A stretch of 64,000 nt of DNA from Diadema setosum (taxonomy: Eukaryota; Echinodermata; Echinoidea; Diadematoida; Diadematidae): assembly GCA_033980235.1 (NCBI GenBank), contig CM067080.1, forward strand, positions 2,399,501 to 2,463,500. The letters run 5' to 3'. A program made the translations under genes and the position numbers. Shown here piece by piece: positions 1 to 11,104 of the stretch. A model generated the notes under the pieces. The model worked only from the letters and a program-made list of their open reading frames with translations, had not been told where the DNA came from and searched no databases. Numbering within the stretch: position 1 is the stretch's first letter; each line of letters opens with the position of its first letter.

Positions 1-433
1 GTGCAGCGCGCGCAATCCTAGTGTGACGTCTTATCTATTATGACGCAGAGTATGACACTCATAAGCGCACAACATGCGTTTGTTGTTATTATCTATTATT
101 TTTTTGTTTTGGTTACACATATTGCGCGCGCTAGCAGGGTAGTAACACCTCACTCTTAAAGTGAAAACTAAGTTCTGGTAAGGGCTTGAGAACCCGTCTG
201 GCACCATTTCATATTTGCTTGCAATATATCGAAAGAGTCTACAAAGAAACTTACCTGGCTGACGCGGTTTGCCGGAATGATGAGTCGTTTTGGAGTATTT
301 TGAGAAAAATAATAAAAGTCGGTAGACCGACTTTTATTCCAGAAGGCTCCAGACTAACTCGGTCTCAGGGAAAACTCGACCCTATTTCAGACAATTTACA
401 CACAGTTCGTGATCGCCATGTTCATCAGTATAC
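1..433. other. Left edge, non-coding, with a short perfect palindrome
   Basis: No gene is recognisable here. A perfect hairpin lies at 311-338 (13-bp arms of AATAAAAGTCGGT, 2-nt loop). The open frames are short and show no family resemblance. Confidence 0.5.
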
Positions 434-597
434 AAATGACGCACAGGTCTGAGTGCGTCAGTCGGAATTGTGTGCATAAGGTAACTATGGAATGCTTAAC
501 CCACGAGGCGAAGCCGAGTGGGTTTAGGCTAAATTCCATAGTTACCGCATGCACACTATATTCCGACTGACGCACGAAAAGACATGTGCGTCATTTG
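434..597. repeat. Nested foldback element
   Basis: Two concentric inverted repeats are visible. The outer arms are CAAATGACGCAC at 434-445 against 586-597. The inner arms are about 40 bp, from GTGCGTCAGTCGGAAT at 453 to its complement ending at 575. The centre holds a further small hairpin (ACCCAC...GTGGGT). This is the layout of a foldback MITE or hairpin element. No transposase is present, and a target-site duplication is not clear. Confidence 0.7.
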
Positions 598-718
598 ATT
601 TATAGAATGGGTGATTTTCTTGTCAAAAACCCAGTTTTCTATCGTGTTACCCGATGAAAAAATTACTGGATGCATTTCCTTTTGGCTTGCCGTAAAGGGC
701 ATGCATCGCCGTACTTAC

Positions 719-860
719 CGTTTTTACTGGATGCATGGCCAGCCATGCATCAGTTTTTACTGGATGCATGGCCAAGCTGAGTGCGCGAACGCTTGCTTTA
801 GTGCGCGAACCTTTGTTACAAGTACGCGTACTCTTGCTAAGTGCGCGATAACATGTTTAC
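719..860. repeat. Short tandem repeats, two adjoining families
   Basis: TTTTTACTGGATGCATGGCC occurs at 721 and again about 33 bp later. From 781 a different unit of 20 bp starting GTGCGCGAAC or similar is present four times (about 781, 801, 821 and 841), with the third and fourth diverged. The two families abut directly. Confidence 0.7.
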
Positions 861-1605
861 CACTGTGACTCAGCGGTGCGGCCAGTAAAAATGAACACAC
901 AGCTCTCGACCAATCATATCGCAGGATTCTCGCTACCCATTCTATAATACTCTATAATACTACGGGTACCAAACGAGGCCTTACTGAGCAGACAGGAAAG
1001 TGCATGCTAATCCTGTACAAAACAAATGGACAGCGCGCGGTCCTCAAGCCTACTAGCAAAGACGCTTACCTTTGCCTACTAGTATACGCACATCACCTCA
1101 GTTGCTGAGACGCGCGGTCTTTGAAGTTTTTGTTGTTGTTTATCAATTGTCTTTGATTGTTTTTAGAGGTGCTTGAGAGGCGCACACTAATTTTGCATGC
1201 GCGCCAAAGAGGTTTTTGATGCGCGTGTTGTAACAACTCGGACCATTACTGCGAGTAGCCAGAACGCTACAATGTAGTTTATACAGGCCGCTCCCGTATG
1301 CATAGTACTGTACAATCCGAGGGAAAACCAGTACAACTCATCCCGCCGTCAAGCAAAGCGAGGCCGAGTTATCCCCGAGTCCGAGTCTAGCCTGACCCCG
1401 TTCAGGTAAGTTCCGAGACTGAACGTTTTTGGTTAATATTTCCCATTTTCGTCCTTACCCATCGAATATCTTGTTATTACAGCGTTATTCCGCACATTTC
1501 CTAGGCATACGTTCACATTTTGGAGCAAAATTTGACAACTTTTGCAGGCATACCAGAACTTTATTTGGGCTTTAATAATCATTGTGAATATTCGCACTGT
1601 CATCC
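861..1605. other. No gene seen; isolated strong splice-donor match
   Basis: The stretch is locally richer in CpG than its surroundings. CAG|GTAAGT at 1403-1411 is a full match to the metazoan 5' splice consensus on the plus strand. It follows a GC-richer stretch (1330-1405) that could be a 5' untranslated exon. Nothing downstream lets me pair it, so it stays a candidate. Confidence 0.3.
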
Positions 1606-1631
1606 CTGAAGAAGAGGAAGGTTCCTCGAAA
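1606..1631 (+). ncRNA. Hammerhead-like core motif (PLE terminus remnant)
   Basis: CUGAAGA (1606-1612), one A, a perfect 6-bp stem GAGGAA/UUCCUC (1614-1619 with 1622-1627) and GAAA (1628-1631) reproduce the order of the conserved hammerhead core around stem II. Penelope-like elements are known to carry hammerhead motifs in their terminal repeats. Stem I is not obvious here, so activity is not implied. Confidence 0.45.
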
Positions 1632-2744
1632 ATTCGGATTATTCATTAAATCAAGATTGGCTGTTAATGCATTCCCTGCATTCCTATGTTGTGACTTTAT
1701 TATTGCTATTTCTAGTACTGCCAATACGCGGAACAACTACAATATATATATATATAAACTAAATTTCTTAAGTTTAGGATCATAAAGCAAATGGAAAATT
1801 GTCTTTTTGCAGTTTCTGTTTTCCTCTAGAATACTTTGTTTCGGTTAGACGTAGGCTATCTAAGATTTACGGATACGAAGTACCAAAACCTGTTAAAACA
1901 CGTTTCACTTTCACAACTAATAAGTTTTGAACAGAACTGCGTCGGAAGTTGTATCGGTCATGAATATAATGGAGTCATTGATGTATAAACTTTCAGTTTA
2001 GTTTAATTATCCCTTCATAATGGTTGCCATGGAGTTGTATATCTTGTTCTTTCTTCCATTATAGTGTAGAGAGTCAGCTTGGTGAAATCACACATTTGAC
2101 TAGATCCTAAACGTCCAAGCCTCTTTTCTCGGTAAACACACTTTTCCTGAGTATGTACTTTCTTTCCATTATTTACAGCTACAAATGGGTTTGGAGAGTG
2201 TATTTGTATTGAATTCTGCCATTTTGTTTAAATTTTAGAGTCCGTTCGTTCGGAATCCGCCTTAATGTCTGGCGCAATTTTGGTGGTTTTGTGACGAAAG
2301 GTCCTATAAACACACCACCCAGCTCAAACTCACACACACACACACACACAAAAAAAACAGGCTAAAATGAATTCCACCTTTCTCCATAGTTACATTTAAT
2401 CTCTATACGCTTTATAATCATCCCGATGGAATCCAATTTCTTTGCTCATTTTTCCACTAATTATACAACCTGTGAAATTTGTATCATCCATTCAAGTGAT
2501 TGAAATAAGAGAGAAGTAAAAGGTGCAGTTTCGCAAAAACGGGAGAAAAGAGAATTTCAATAGTGATTAGGGTCACTGAAGCGTGCTTTTGCGCAAGTAT
2601 TAATATTCCAGTGAAGGAACTTCTGTGCTCAACAACGTGGTTCGGAAAGAACTGTCAATATCTTAATCTTAGTTTTGTTTTTAGCTGCCAAATTTTGACA
2701 GCAGGTAGAGAAAATGTACATATATGTATATATATATATATATA

Positions 2745-2890
2745 TACATATAGGAATTTTCCACGTGTTGGACTTCGAATGTTGTAATTATTAGAAGAAA
2801 GAGTCTCAAGTACGCCATGGATCCAACGATTACAAAAAAAAAAAAAAATTATTACAAAATTTTCGGTCTGCCTCAGACCTTCGTCAGTGC
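2745..2890 (-). mobile_element. Penelope-like element terminal fragment
   Basis: This 145-bp stretch follows a (TA)n run. It resembles 49338-49470 in block B: both share TTCCACGTGTTGG, TTCGAATGTT and an AGAGTCT-type segment, and both end in the pyrimidine-rich hammerhead-like motif on the minus strand. It fits a 5'-truncated PLE terminus. No coding part is present. Confidence 0.55.
2861..2887 (-). ncRNA. Hammerhead-like core motif in PLE end
   Basis: On the minus strand CUGACGA (2887-2881), one A, a 6-bp stem GGUCUG/CAGACC with loop AGG (2879-2865) and GAAA (2864-2861) appear in hammerhead order. The stem sequence differs from the other copies in this window yet pairs perfectly. Confidence 0.5.
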
Positions 2891-2900
2891 AAAGACAATA

Positions 2901-3051
2901 GGGAGCTTTAGATTTTAGACGCGCGGACGTTCAAAGAGAAAAAAAACATGATCTGAGCGTGCGCAGTAGCGCGGATCAAGTTACTGCGCACGCTCAGATC
3001 ATATTTTTTTTTTCTCTTTGAACGTCCGCGTGTCTAAAATCTAAAGCTCCC
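2901..3051. mobile_element. Palindromic MITE, 151 bp, TA target site
   Basis: Near-perfect arms of about 70 bp begin GGGAGCTTTAGATTTTAGAC and end with its complement. TA precedes (2899-2900) and follows (3052-3053) the element. The interior is only a short spacer. A TA duplication and terminal palindrome suggest a Tc1/mariner-type MITE, although a 3-bp AAT duplication with termini one base longer is also possible. Confidence 0.75.
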
Positions 3052-4010
3052 TAATGATGGACATAATGATAAACATGAATCATAACAACAATGCTATGCG
3101 CGTCATGCGCGTAGTGCGTTGCCCTGGAGCTGCGTTGTCAAGGAGAGCGCTGATACGTATAGGGGTATGGTAGAAAGTGAAATCTCAATGAAGACTGAAC
3201 TCAGACTCAACAAAAGTTTCAAGTGCTTGTTTGAATCATACTATGCTATATATACTCTGTATAAAAATACATTGCTATATATACGTCCTTGTAATAATAG
3301 AATCGCTAAAGTCTTAAAGATAATAAAAAGTTTTGGTACCTCAAAAGCTTCCCTGAATTTCCTTGTCTTGGTTTGTGTTTCGGGTTAAAGTACGTTGTCT
3401 GTGAGAATTACTCGCCCCAAAGTGCTCTCATGTCTTAGTAATCATGCAATAATGGTTTCGTACCAGAGCCGACGCTGACCAGCGTCGATAAATATTGTAC
3501 GAAACCACTGACTGCGACCAGCAGCGTGCAGCCCATTGTACGCATAGCTAACTGCGACCAGCAGCCCCATACGCAGAGCGTAATGGGGCTTCGCATTGTA
3601 GCATTCAGGATCATGACAGATTTAGTATCGCGGGTAAATGTCAACTTAAAATCCGAAAATTTCTTCTATTGGAAGACTTACACATTAAAGTTGAAGTATT
3701 GAAAACAGGCTTCGAACAACGTTTGGTTCTGCCAATAGTCCCTTTCTGTTCGAATTGATGACTGAATGTGACTCGGTCGAGAGGACCTTAGGAGAGCTAC
3801 ATACACTGGATACTATGGCCACCGCATGCGCACACAAACATCTTATCCGTTCATGGATTTGAAATTTGTGTGCGGGCTGCATATGATGTGTTCGCAGGCA
3901 CTGGCTGTAGTATTCAGTGCAGGCGCGCCGGAAGCAGTTTTGGATTGGGGGGGGGGGGGGCAAACACTGGAGGGGGCTCAAGATTAGACCATGCATATGT
4001 TACACAATAT

Positions 4011-4055
4011 ACACATACACACACGCACACACACACACACACGCACACACATCTA

Positions 4056-4110
<55 letters not shown>

Positions 4111-4113
4111 TAT
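4011..4113. repeat. (CA)n then (TA)n microsatellite
   Basis: About 40 bp of CA-rich repeat is followed by about 55 bp of near-pure TA. A run of about a dozen G lies just upstream at about 3948. Open frames across this stretch are repeat artefacts. Confidence 0.9.
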
Positions 4114-4339
4114 ATATATGTCAAGTGGCGTACGGTGGGTCGAAACATGGGGGGAACCATCAAGTAATTTTGACGGTCTGTATGCTTGTGCGTGTGTGCG
4201 TGAGCAATAATGGGACTACAATACATTACGGAATGTGATACATTCAACAACGCAGTCATTGAGGAACATTGTAAGTTTTCCTTACGTGGATTATGGACTG
4301 ACGGTGTGAAACGATCGACAAATTATATACTGTCAGCAA

Positions 4340-4845
4340 CATAAGGTGAATGGCATAACAATAAAATGCGAGCGAGCGAAGCGAGCGAGCTTGAAAATTT
4401 TGATACAGTTCCAAAACTGGAGTTTTAATTGTAGCTATATATTTCGCTTTGGAAATAAATGGGGGCGCATCGGGCGCAACTGCTGGCAATTATTTGCAGC
4501 AACATTAGGAGAATGGCATAACGATTCAATACGAGCGAGTGAAGCGAGCAAGCTTGAAAATGTTGACATTCTACAGTCCCAAAACTGGGGTTTGTAGCTA
4601 TATCTTTCACTTTGGAAATTAATGGGGCGGTGCATCGGGCGCAACTGCTGGCAATTACTAGCAGCAACATTAGGAGAATGGCATAAGGATTCAATGCGAG
4701 CGAGCAAAGCGAGCGAGCTTGAGAATTTTGACATTATACAGTCCAAAAACTCCCGTTTGTAGCTATATCTTTCGCTTTGGAAATTAAGGGGGGGGGGGGT
4801 AGGGCGCAACTGCTGGCAATTACTGGCAGCATGGTAGCATGGACC
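4340..4845. repeat. 165-bp tandem array, left
   Basis: Three units start at about 4366, 4531 and 4696. Each has the motif GCGAGCGAGCGAAGCGAGCG, then CTTGAAAATTTTGACA, a TAGCTATATCTTTCGCTTTGG block, and CAACTGCTGGCAATTA. The unit is a multiple of three, so a long minus-strand open frame runs through it, but this is a property of the repeat. Confidence 0.85.
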
Positions 4846-5960
4846 CTGGTGGTATAGTCCATGGGCCAGGCCAGATATTGGTACCATCTGAGGTGGCAAA
4901 ACCTTTTTGGTGTCATTTTGTTTGTCGGGCATAGATATGCTTATCAAGCTATGATAGCATTTCCAAATGAGTAGCTTAGTCATAGTAACTGAATTTTTAA
5001 CCAATTTGGTCTCGTTGTTATATCCTTATACTTCTGAATCGAAACTAACCGCTTTACAAAGAAGAGCGCTGTCTTCTGTATGTTCCATAGAGCTGTAAAA
5101 TGCAGCTCTATGGTATGTTCACAGGTGTTCTATTGTAAACGCGGTGCGCTTAGTCTTTATTCAAGGCAGCGAAGGGAATATCCAAAGGTTATGATGTCCA
5201 CAGCGCTTAGTCTTTATTCTAGACGGCGAAGGAAATATCCAAAGCGTATGATACAGTGTATATCCTTTTATCTAAAAACAACAACAACAACAAAAGCAAT
5301 TCCTCGTGAATTTTACCGTATCTTTCAATTATTTATTATTTTTCCCTCGAAAACGCTACGGTGAAAACGCTGATACCACGCCAATGTCGCTTTATTTCCC
5401 TTCAATAATATAAGATAATGCAAAAACAATGTACCGGTACACTACGATACATTATAATGAATGATATTGTAAATGAACAGAGTGATTTTTGTTTAAAACT
5501 GATGTATTTGTTGATAGGGTAGTATAAAAACAGTATAGATAATCCCTTTTATGAGGAACTTTAGATATGATAACGGTACATTGGTCTAGATAAAGACTAA
5601 GCGCACCGCGTGACAGCTGTGGACATCATAACCCTTTGGATATTCCCTTCACTGCCTTGAATAAAGACTAAGCGCACCGCGTTTACAACAGAACACCTGT
5701 GGACATACAGAAGGCAGTGCTCTTCTTTGTATAGCGGTTTAGTTTCGATTCAGAAGTATAGGGATATAAAAACGAGACCAAATTGGTTAAAAATTCATTA
5801 TTATGACTAAGCTACTCATTTGGAAATGCTATCATAGCTTGATAAGCATATCTATGCCCGACAAACAAACTTACACCAAAAAGGTTGTGCCACCTCAGAT
5901 GGTACCAACAACCCATTTTTCGGGTCTTGGCCCATGGACTAGTAGGGTCCATGCTGGCAG
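4838..5960. repeat. Inner inverted repeat of the foldback element
   Basis: Left arm 4838-5250 and right arm 5590-5960 are complementary over about 370 bp. TTATCAAGCTATGATAGCAT near 4940 matches its complement near 5830. Within each arm GCGCTTAGTCTTTATTC and the adjoining segment are partly duplicated (about 5147 and 5206). The loop at 5250-5590 is AT-rich and shows no feature. Confidence 0.75.
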
Positions 5961-5964
5961 TAAC

Positions 5965-6340
5965 GTTAGGAGAGTGGCATAACGATTCAATACGAGCGAG
6001 CGAAGCGAGCGAGCTTGAAAATTTTGACATTTTACAGTCCCAAAACTTCCGTTTGTAGCTATATTTATCTTTCGCTTTGGAAATTAAGGGGTGGGGGCAT
6101 CGGGCGCAACTACTGGCAATTACTGTCAGCAACATTAGTAGAATGGCATAACGATTCAATGCGAGCGAGCGAAGCGAGTGAGCTTGAAAATTTTGACATT
6201 CTGGAGTCCAACAACTGCCGTCGTAGCTATGTTTTTCGCTTTAGAAATTAAGGGGGATGCGCACCGGGCTCAACTGCTGGATGCGAGCGAGCGAAGCGAG
6301 CGAACTTGAAAATTTTGACATTTTACAGTCCAAAAGCTGC
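5965..6340. repeat. 165-bp tandem array, right
   Basis: Three units start at about 5991, 6161 and 6281. They are in the same orientation as the array at 4340-4845, although the surrounding arms are inverted. The last unit is truncated to about 120 bp. Confidence 0.8.
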
Positions 6341-6427
6341 CGTTTGTAGCCATATTTTTTCCCTTTTATTCATATATATATACATATTTATTTTATTTTC
6401 TTTATTTATTCATTTATTTTTATTATT

Positions 6428-6568
6428 ATTATAATTTTTTTTTTTTTTTGGGGGGGGGGCTTTTTGGGGGGGCAAAAATGCGTTTTGCCCCCCCCCCCCC
6501 ACTTTTTGGATTGGGGGGGGGGGGGGCGGCCGCCCCCCTGCCCCCCCCCCCCCCCCCCCCCCCCCCAC
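6428..6568. repeat. Poly-G/poly-C tract cluster
   Basis: Runs of 9 to 26 G or C are separated by CTTTTTGG, GCAAAAATGCGTTTTGC (a hairpin) and GCGGCCGC. The cluster is bounded by ACTTCCGGCGCC. The same CGCCGGAAG...GGATTGGGG arrangement occurs reversed at 3923-3962, so it is part of the foldback arms. Confidence 0.8.
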
Positions 6569-6996
6569 TTCCGGCGCCTATGATTCAGTGAGTGTACTCC
6601 TAAGGCAGGTCCTGTCGACCGAGTCACTTTCAGTCATCAATTCGAACAGAAAGGGACTATAGGTAGAACCAAACGTTGCCCGAAGCCTGTTTTCAATACT
6701 TAACTTAATTGGTAAGTCTTCAAATTGAAGAATTTATGGGATTTGAAGTTGACATTTACCCTGCGATACTAAATCTGTCATGATCCTGAATGCTACAATG
6801 CGAAGCCCGATTACGCTATGCGTATGGGGCTGCTGGTCGCAATTAATTGCATGATTACTAAGACATGAGAGCACTTTGGGGCGAGTAAGTCTCACAGTGT
6901 TAGTTATATGAAAGGTACTTTAACCTGGAACACAAACTAAGGCAAGGAAATTCAAGGACACTTTTGAGGTACCAAAACTTTTTATTATCTCTAAAG

Positions 6997-8848
6997 TGTG
7001 ATCAACATCCATTTAGGCAGGCTTTGTCATTCTTATCACTTGGGTGTTGTCTGGGATGCATTTACACACCACGGCTAATTGTGGAGGAGTCCGATACGGT
7101 CTTATCAACGTACAGCCGTATGTTTCAATTCCAGAATCTCCTGTGAACTCATTTGCCACAGCTAAAATGATGTTAGTTTATATCTCAAAGGAAAAATTCG
7201 AGCTAACCGTACATTTATTCGTTGAAAAGCGTGGGAGTTTATTTTGCAGGTTGATACAACATCTACTGTATCGACAGTTATTAGATTTATCAACACATCC
7301 AGGTACCTGTTATGCGATACCCCACCAAAAGAAGAAGAAAACCAAGCAGAAGGTGACAGAAGAAGATTAGAAGACAAGTTATCTATGATGAATGAAACCT
7401 TTATGAATGAGCAAATTCTAGGCTACGGTTAGTGTTTTGTTTTGTGGGTTTTTTTTTTCAGAAACTTTGAAATGAAATCTTACATTTACAAGATTAACAA
7501 GATTTAGAATTTAAGATTACAAAGCACTTGACAGCACAGTACCATTTGTAAAGCACCCTTGGCATTCAGACAATTCACATCTCTAAATAACCGAAAGTTT
7601 TCACTAACTCTGAAAGAATCCGCGACTACTGACAGCGATTCATTGACTGCAGTTCATTTTTTTTTTCAGGAGCAAATGCTTAACCTCCTCTAGCATGGTC
7701 GTCTGTACTTACCAACCACGAATTATCAACAATATTTGAACAATGCCTATCTTAGTGCTCTCATTGTCAAATCTTTCCATAGATGGCGATCTGACAATAT
7801 CCTACCCGGAAATCATCGCATTTTTAAACCTACCAAAGCTATTCAGTAACTCAGAAACATGATAACTAAAATCATCTAAAGATTATACAAGTTAGTTTAC
7901 AACAGCTTACCTCTAGCTGGCTGTAGTAAGTGCGTATTTGCCTTGCCTGCCGCATTATGTCGTCACGCTTTATTTTCACATGGTGATGGTGATCAAAAGC
8001 TGAGCTACTGATCACAAAATTAACTAAGTAAACACTGTTACATCGTTATGGTACTTATTGCCAATATAAAAAAAAGTACTTTCATATCACGATAGAGCAA
8101 TAACATTGCGTAAATTGCCTGAAAGCTATACAATTGTTCATATTGCAAAGATAGTGATAAGTGGAGAAGAATAAAATGACATTTCCTTTTCCGAAAATAT
8201 TTTGGAAAATATTGATTAATGGATTTTAAGGCACCAAAGAGTCAGATGTAAAGGTGTAGCTACTCAGTTAAGTACTCTTATGATGGAATTGTAGAATCAT
8301 GATTGAAAATAACTATTATGGTGACAGTAAGGACGGAAATACAGACAGTTGACGGTAAATGCGTACAAACATCAGTAAATCATATGCGTTTGTCATAATA
8401 TTTCACGTCAATGGCATAATTAGAATTTGCTGACGTTTGTGCATCAGTTGCAGTAGTCGACTTTAAGATTTTGAATCATAGCGATGTAATCTTTACAGGT
8501 ATCTTACATGACATCAACATATACACTGCGCATATTCCTTCTATGAATTTTTTTTTCAGACTTTCCTACACAGTAAGCTCTTAGAATTGCCAGAAATTAT
8601 CCGTCGATGATATAAAAACGACTGATGTAATCAACACGCTTACTGCAAGACAACAAATTGTTATAATCAATTATCAAAAATTATATTTCTTGAATGGAGT
8701 ACCCGTTTCATATTTAAACTGACCATTATGATAAAAAAAAACCAGCAGCTCTCGTTTTGCAAGTTTTGTTATACTTTGTGCATACAAAAATATACAATGA
8801 CCTACTTTATAGAATCAGAGAGTTGAGGATGTCATCACTTTCTCACAT
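6997..8848. other. No gene seen; duplicated flank 3' of receptor A
   Basis: From 7160 onward this aligns to 50890-53440. Neither copy keeps a shared open frame, which argues for untranslated or intergenic DNA downstream of the receptor. Poly-T and poly-A runs are common. Confidence 0.55.
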
Positions 8849-8854
8849 TTTATT
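8849..8854 (-). terminator. Polyadenylation signal of receptor A
   Basis: AATAAA on the minus strand lies about 190 nt beyond the stop codon of the tail exon. The same signal at the equivalent place in copy B (53448-53453) supports its use. Confidence 0.5.
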
Positions 8855-9040
8855 TCATCTGCTGCAGAAGAACCAGGTGTGGAGGGTCATACGTTTTTAC
8901 AGAGATTAAGAGTATTACTCTTTCATAATCCGACCCGAAAGAGTTTGTCTCTCTCGGCGAAGTCTTATATAGGTTTTGTGAGGCAAGGTCTAATTTCAAG
9001 TGTCAACTATGAATTTATCGAGCGAAAGTGCAGCTGCAGA

Positions 9041-9339
9041 TTACTTGTTACTACCAAGGAAGTATACGTGGGAGAGACCTTGTCCCCCAATAGCAGGATA
9101 AGACTGAAGCACATGATTCACTCTGGATTCCACCGTGGCGTGTTTGGGCGTTTGACCCAGACCTTGTGCGTAGGGGTGGCGAGCTCCGTCATCTCTCATA
9201 TTCTCGTATATGCTGAAATGGAACATCTCGGCTGCAGAATCAGTCCCAGAAAAGACTATGGGACCATAGGGCATAATCCTGGGGACGAGGTAGCCATCCA
9301 CTTCGGACATGTCTCGCTGAAGCCGTGCTGATCCTGTCC
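9041..9339 (-). CDS. Receptor A, cytoplasmic tail exon
   Basis: About 98 codons end in TAA at 9041. The protein contains DGYLVP (a YxxP site of the Crk/Nck SH2 type), PYGPIV, SIYENM (fits both Grb2 YxN and PI3-kinase YxxM) and HVYFLG near the end. No catalytic domain is present, so signalling would depend on recruited partners. The start at 9339 uses GTATTAG|GG, which gives the phase required by the transmembrane exon, but the pyrimidine tract there is poor. An upstream AG near 9347 or an undetected small exon are alternatives. Copy B (53616-53914) is the same length and identical at 84 of 89 residues from the first Met. The differences cluster in the last 30. This conservation, with frame intact, is the main evidence for coding. 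Confidence 0.75.
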
Positions 9340-9867
9340 CTAATACACGTGTTGAGCTGGGTGTGTGTTTGAGATGCTACAATCCCATGTAAAGAGGTAA
9401 ATATAGCAAGGGTGTTTTTCATGTGACGCACTTGATTTTATAAGCGTGTAAGGACTAGTGACATATTACTTTGTATTCTCTAACTTTCTGAATGAGGAAT
9501 TAGTGTTACAGATCATTGACAAGTGGTATAAATATATTCAAATACGTGTAAACTCTCAGGTACAATTTTACTCCACCTAGGCGTTTGATCATTGGGAAAA
9601 TGATTATATTAATCGAAATAATGACAAGAGAAGTACGACTGAAAAATTAATCATAATGGTGAGGAATAGTTAGTGTCTTACTTTGCCCTCGAGATCATGC
9701 AATATCAATGTATATATAAAAATGAATGATCTCATTCTCGTGTGTTTTCGAATGAGCATGATTCTTCAGGAATGACAAAAATGCCACTGCTCTACCAGTA
9801 TAGGGCCTTGATATTATCATTGCCCAGTGTTGCCAGGCACCCATGTATACAGCTGGGTCGAGAGGGA

Positions 9868-9899
9868 CTCCCTGGTACGTCCAAGGACGTACCAGGGAG
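9868..9899. repeat. Perfect 15-bp-arm hairpin
   Basis: CTCCCTGGTACGTCC and its complement are separated by AA. It lies 10 bp before the target site of the 9919-17581 element. Copy B has lost the left arm but holds a related palindrome at 54440-54464. Confidence 0.9.
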
Positions 9900-10154
9900 G
9901 AGAGTCACCTCCCTGGACGCGATTTTTTTTTTTTCCGTAACCCTAACGCGTCGAAATTGCCAATTGTGTCACTTGAGCAAAGACTATCAGTGTACTGGCT
10001 GTTTTTTTACGCATGCGCTTCGACTACTCGTTATGCATACTGTACATACTGCTATACTGTACTGCACAGTATGTACACATACCAGTGGCATGGTCGTCTG
10101 CTAACACAGAATCAGATTCGAATGTGGAATGGCACGCCCTTCAAACATAACAAC

Positions 10155-10165
10155 GGGTTTGTGTG

Positions 10166-10201
<36 letters not shown>

Positions 10202-10221
10202 TGTGTGTGCGAATGTGTGTG

Positions 10222-10260
<39 letters not shown>

Positions 10261-10262
10261 AA
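10155..10262. repeat. (GT)n microsatellite at the inner edge of the left TIR
   Basis: A GT-rich run of about 100 bp is matched by (CA)n at 17320-17369 at the inner edge of the right TIR, so it is part of the inverted repeat. Confidence 0.9.
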
Positions 10263-10782
10263 AAAAGAAGGTGATTCAGTAGCACAAGTGTGTGCGTAAG
10301 GCAGATATGGATTGGCTTGAGGTTACTAAGTAATCAGAAAGCCTTTTCTGAGATATTCATGCAGAATTCTATGTCAAGTAATACGCTACGCATGGTATGA
10401 TTTGTATATAGGCCTATATTGTACTGTGTGTAAGAAAAATATGATTTAGAAGCACAAGAGATAAGAATTCAGCTGCTTATTTTTGTTCAAATTAATTTCA
10501 TTGTAAACATGGGCCTGACATCGATGAAATTCTAATAAAGAATATCATTAAAAAAAAAGTTTTTTTTTGTTGTTGTATTATTCTGTTCGCACTGCAAGTA
10601 TACACCCAACAGTAATACGTTCCCATTAATCGAAGTTCCAGAGGAAAATTAGAAGTGAGGACACAAGTCGTACATGGTAAATTGGAGCGTTATTCGAAGA
10701 CGTTTCACATGAGCAAGCCGTTTAGCAAGTATATCATTTTACAAAACTCAGCACTCGGTATATCGTGTACAACATAAGCAGG

Positions 10783-10857
10783 GAGGTGACCCATCACCTT
10801 GCTGGTATATTAGCAGGGAGATGAGACTAAAATTCTCTCACCTCCCTGGTACACGGG
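10783..10857. repeat. Foldback related to the insertion-site hairpin
   Basis: CAGGGAGGTGA at about 10780 and TCTCACCTCCCTGG at about 10838 form an inverted pair around CATCACCTTGCTGG and a second CAGGGAGATGAGA. The motif is the same as the palindrome at the target site (9891-9918, 54440-54464), now found inside the element. Confidence 0.6.
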
Positions 10858-10989
10858 AGGGTGCCTTTTTCAATCAAAGTTACAAATCACTGGTCACTCT
10901 CACTGACAGCGATCACTTGTGTTCAGATTAATATTTATGGGCTGCCTTACGCGGCAGCCTCAAAAGTGGAGTGAACGTCAGGTGGTGTC

Positions 10990-11042
10990 CGTTGACAAGC
11001 CACGAATGATTTTTTTTTTTTTTTTTGGTGGGGGGGGGGGGA
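10990..11042. repeat. Poly-T/poly-G run
   Basis: About 18 T, then GG, T and about a dozen G. No gene is present in 10860-11100. Confidence 0.8.
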
Positions 11043-11104
11043 GTAGGATGATAGTGCTGCTTGATATAATGATGTGTTCATAGGCCGTGAGGTAAAAGAA
11101 AGTT

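Larger units (their letters stand above)
3312..6996. mobile_element. Large compound foldback element
   Basis: Outer arms 3312-3815 and 6590-6996 are inverted copies. For example, GTTTTGGTACCTCAAAAG near 3332 matches its complement near 6965, and CTGTTCGAATTGATGACTGA near 3747 matches its complement near 6640. An inner inverted pair lies at 4838-5250 and 5590-5960. Between the outer and inner arms sit arrays of a 165-bp unit that are in the same orientation on both sides. The left arm contains two small nested hairpins missing from the right arm. No transposase is seen. Block B lacks the element, so it inserted after the duplication. Confidence 0.7.

Noticed and set aside
3917..4259. Open frames full of Tyr-Ile or Thr-His
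   Set aside because: Translations of (TA)n and (CA)n. The same applies at 9843-10262, 17171-17553, 23010-23483, 40705-40965, 50319-50566 and 59348-59707.
4435..5004. 189-codon minus-strand open frame with internally repeated peptide
   Set aside because: The period is 165 bp, a multiple of three, so an open frame can persist by repetition. The right-hand array breaks the frame, there is no splice context, and block B has no counterpart.
7044..7432. Plus-strand frames with KEEENQAEGDRRRLEDKL as a gene
   Set aside because: The aligned region in block B (50890-51120) is interrupted and shares no frame, so coding is unlikely.
8879..9331. 150-codon plus-strand open frame
   Set aside because: It is antisense to the receptor tail exon. 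In copy B the equivalent plus frame is shorter and starts elsewhere, while the minus frame is conserved.
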